A DNA stretch of 64,000 nucleotides from Dermatophagoides farinae (taxonomy: Eukaryota > Arthropoda > Arachnida > Sarcoptiformes > Pyroglyphidae): assembly GCF_024713945.1 (NCBI RefSeq), contig NC_134683.1, positions 1,044,501 to 1,108,500 on the forward strand, in the 5' to 3' direction. Both the position numbers and the translations under genes were made by a program. The notes beneath the pieces are model-generated. The model saw nothing but the letters and a program-made list of their open reading frames with translations, did not search any database and was not told where the DNA came from. Shown piece by piece: positions 63,198-64,000 of this stretch. Each line of letters opens with the position of its first letter. Position 1 is the first letter of the stretch.

Positions 63198-64000
63198 TTA
63201 TCTAATATATATTTTTGTATTATATAATAGAATAAATACCGAAAATGTTATTATTGTTAATAAATGTAATTTTGGCATCGTTGATGAATTCATTATTGAT
63301 GAATATCGATTATTACTATTAGCCATTATCATTGATTTATGATCCATTGATGTATGTCTACCTATACGATTGGATTGTTGTTGTTGTTGTTGTTGTTTGT
63401 TGTTCGAGATCCTGTGATGATGATGATGATGATTGTTGTTGTTGTTTTTTCTTCAAATGTGGATTATGTTGTCCATATAGACACATATTGGCACAATGAT
63501 CACAACGACAAGCCGATAGACCGGGTGGTGCCTCGTCACATGCATATGCAGTTTCATTCATTATATAACGTGGCCATTCTTCATTCATAACGGATTTTGG
63601 TTGCTGATCCGAAATAATGATTGGTCTAAATTGAAATGGAATCTCTTGTAATGAGCCTAGATGTTCAAGAAAATCTTTAGCCGTACAACGTTGTCTGGTT
63701 AGATTACCACATGCTGAATCAAAATCCATTAGATAGGCACCGAAAACTTGTACATCATGACATGATTGATAGAATTTTTCGGCAAATAATTCCGATAATA
63801 CATATGATACTTCTAGTACCATTTCACCTTTTAAACGATTAACTTTAACAAAATCACGTTGATTCGGTGCACAGAATAGATTGCAGAATAATTTCTTCAC
63901 ATTGGTTAAACATGATGGACATGAACGTTGTATAAGATCTACGCTCATTATCAGTTTGGCCATTGTATCTTCCATTTCTACCGTACAACATAATGGATGG
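63198..64000 (-). CDS. NPC1-type N-terminal sterol-binding domain with a single C-terminal TM (5' end outside the window)
   Basis: The frame enters at 64000 reading CCTVEMEDTMAKLIMSVDLI, then RSCPSCLTNVKKLFCNLFCA, FAEKFYQSCHDVQVFGAYLM, SACGNLTRQRCTAKDFLEHL, IPFQFRPIIISD and ACRCDHCANMC. These match the NPC1 luminal N-terminal domain in cysteine spacing and order. NPC1 moves cholesterol out of lysosomes, and its full form has 13 TM helices and more than 1200 residues. Here the domain is followed by a Gln/Ser/Thr linker and a stop at 63358. A 46-base intron (63361-63316, GT-AG, phase consistent) or a one-step frame change in the ACA repeat leads to SSTMPKLHLLTIITFSVFIL, a probable TM segment, and TAA at 63198, with a poly(A) signal after it. 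No room exists for the rest of NPC1 before the convergent neighbour at 62860. The domain identity is strong; the ending is inferred. Confidence 0.8.

Noticed and set aside
63136-63342. 68-codon plus-strand frame near the NPC1-type gene
   Set aside because: It begins in a GT repeat and is antisense to the proposed TM tail exon, whose minus-strand reading has a poly(A) signal and fits the upstream domain.

Overview
The window reads as nuclear DNA of a small-genome arthropod, most probably an acariform (astigmatid, house-dust/scab-type) mite. The DNA is very AT-rich and saturated with ATC/GAT, CAA/TTG, CA and CT microsatellites. Most introns whose ends can be read are about 60-130 bases, with GT-AG ends. 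Coding genes carry homopolymeric Ser, Gln, Asn, Asp and Thr tracts. The families present (ionotropic receptor, a gustatory-receptor-like protein, TTD14, strawberry notch, SPPL3, SLC15, ABCG) are animal. The species call is inference; there is no rRNA or mitochondrial marker here.

Layout. 1-207 (-) is the 5' end of an unrecognised gene whose base and codon use differ from the rest. 1091-2624 (-) is an ionotropic-receptor-like gene in three exons. 3233-4234 (-) is an intronless four-TM protein. 4683-7212 (-) is a proton/oligopeptide transporter (SLC15/PEPT) with a one-base frame break. 9264-11045 (+) is an intronless RCC1-BTB protein. 12017-12769 (+) is an unknown membrane protein. 13614-18265 (-) is an ABCG half-transporter. 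29591-32608 (-) is an eight-exon TTD14-type P-loop protein. 37119-42527 (+) is strawberry notch. 55356-57351 (+) is the aspartyl intramembrane protease SPPL3. 58457-59767 (-) is an intronless gustatory-receptor-like 7TM protein. 61659-62860 (+) is an unknown coiled-coil protein. 63198-64000 (-) is an NPC1-type sterol-binding domain that appears to end in a single C-terminal membrane anchor instead of the full NPC1 transporter.

Three long gene-free tracts (about 11.3, 4.5 and 12.8 kb) separate compact gene clusters and hold only simple repeats and a few perfect hairpins. The genes are not an operon or a common pathway; several are membrane proteins for transport or chemosensation.

Exon structures were assembled by hand from splice signals, reading phase and remembered family alignments. 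Several genes show frame breaks in homopolymer or trinucleotide tracts (PEPT, perhaps ABCG, SBNO, NPC1-like). These could be assembly indels, polymorphisms or unusually short (46-base) introns. The most notable candidate for something undescribed is the NPC1 N-terminal-domain-only protein at the right edge; next are the compositionally distinct left edge and a perfect 19-bp hairpin at 27707-27751.
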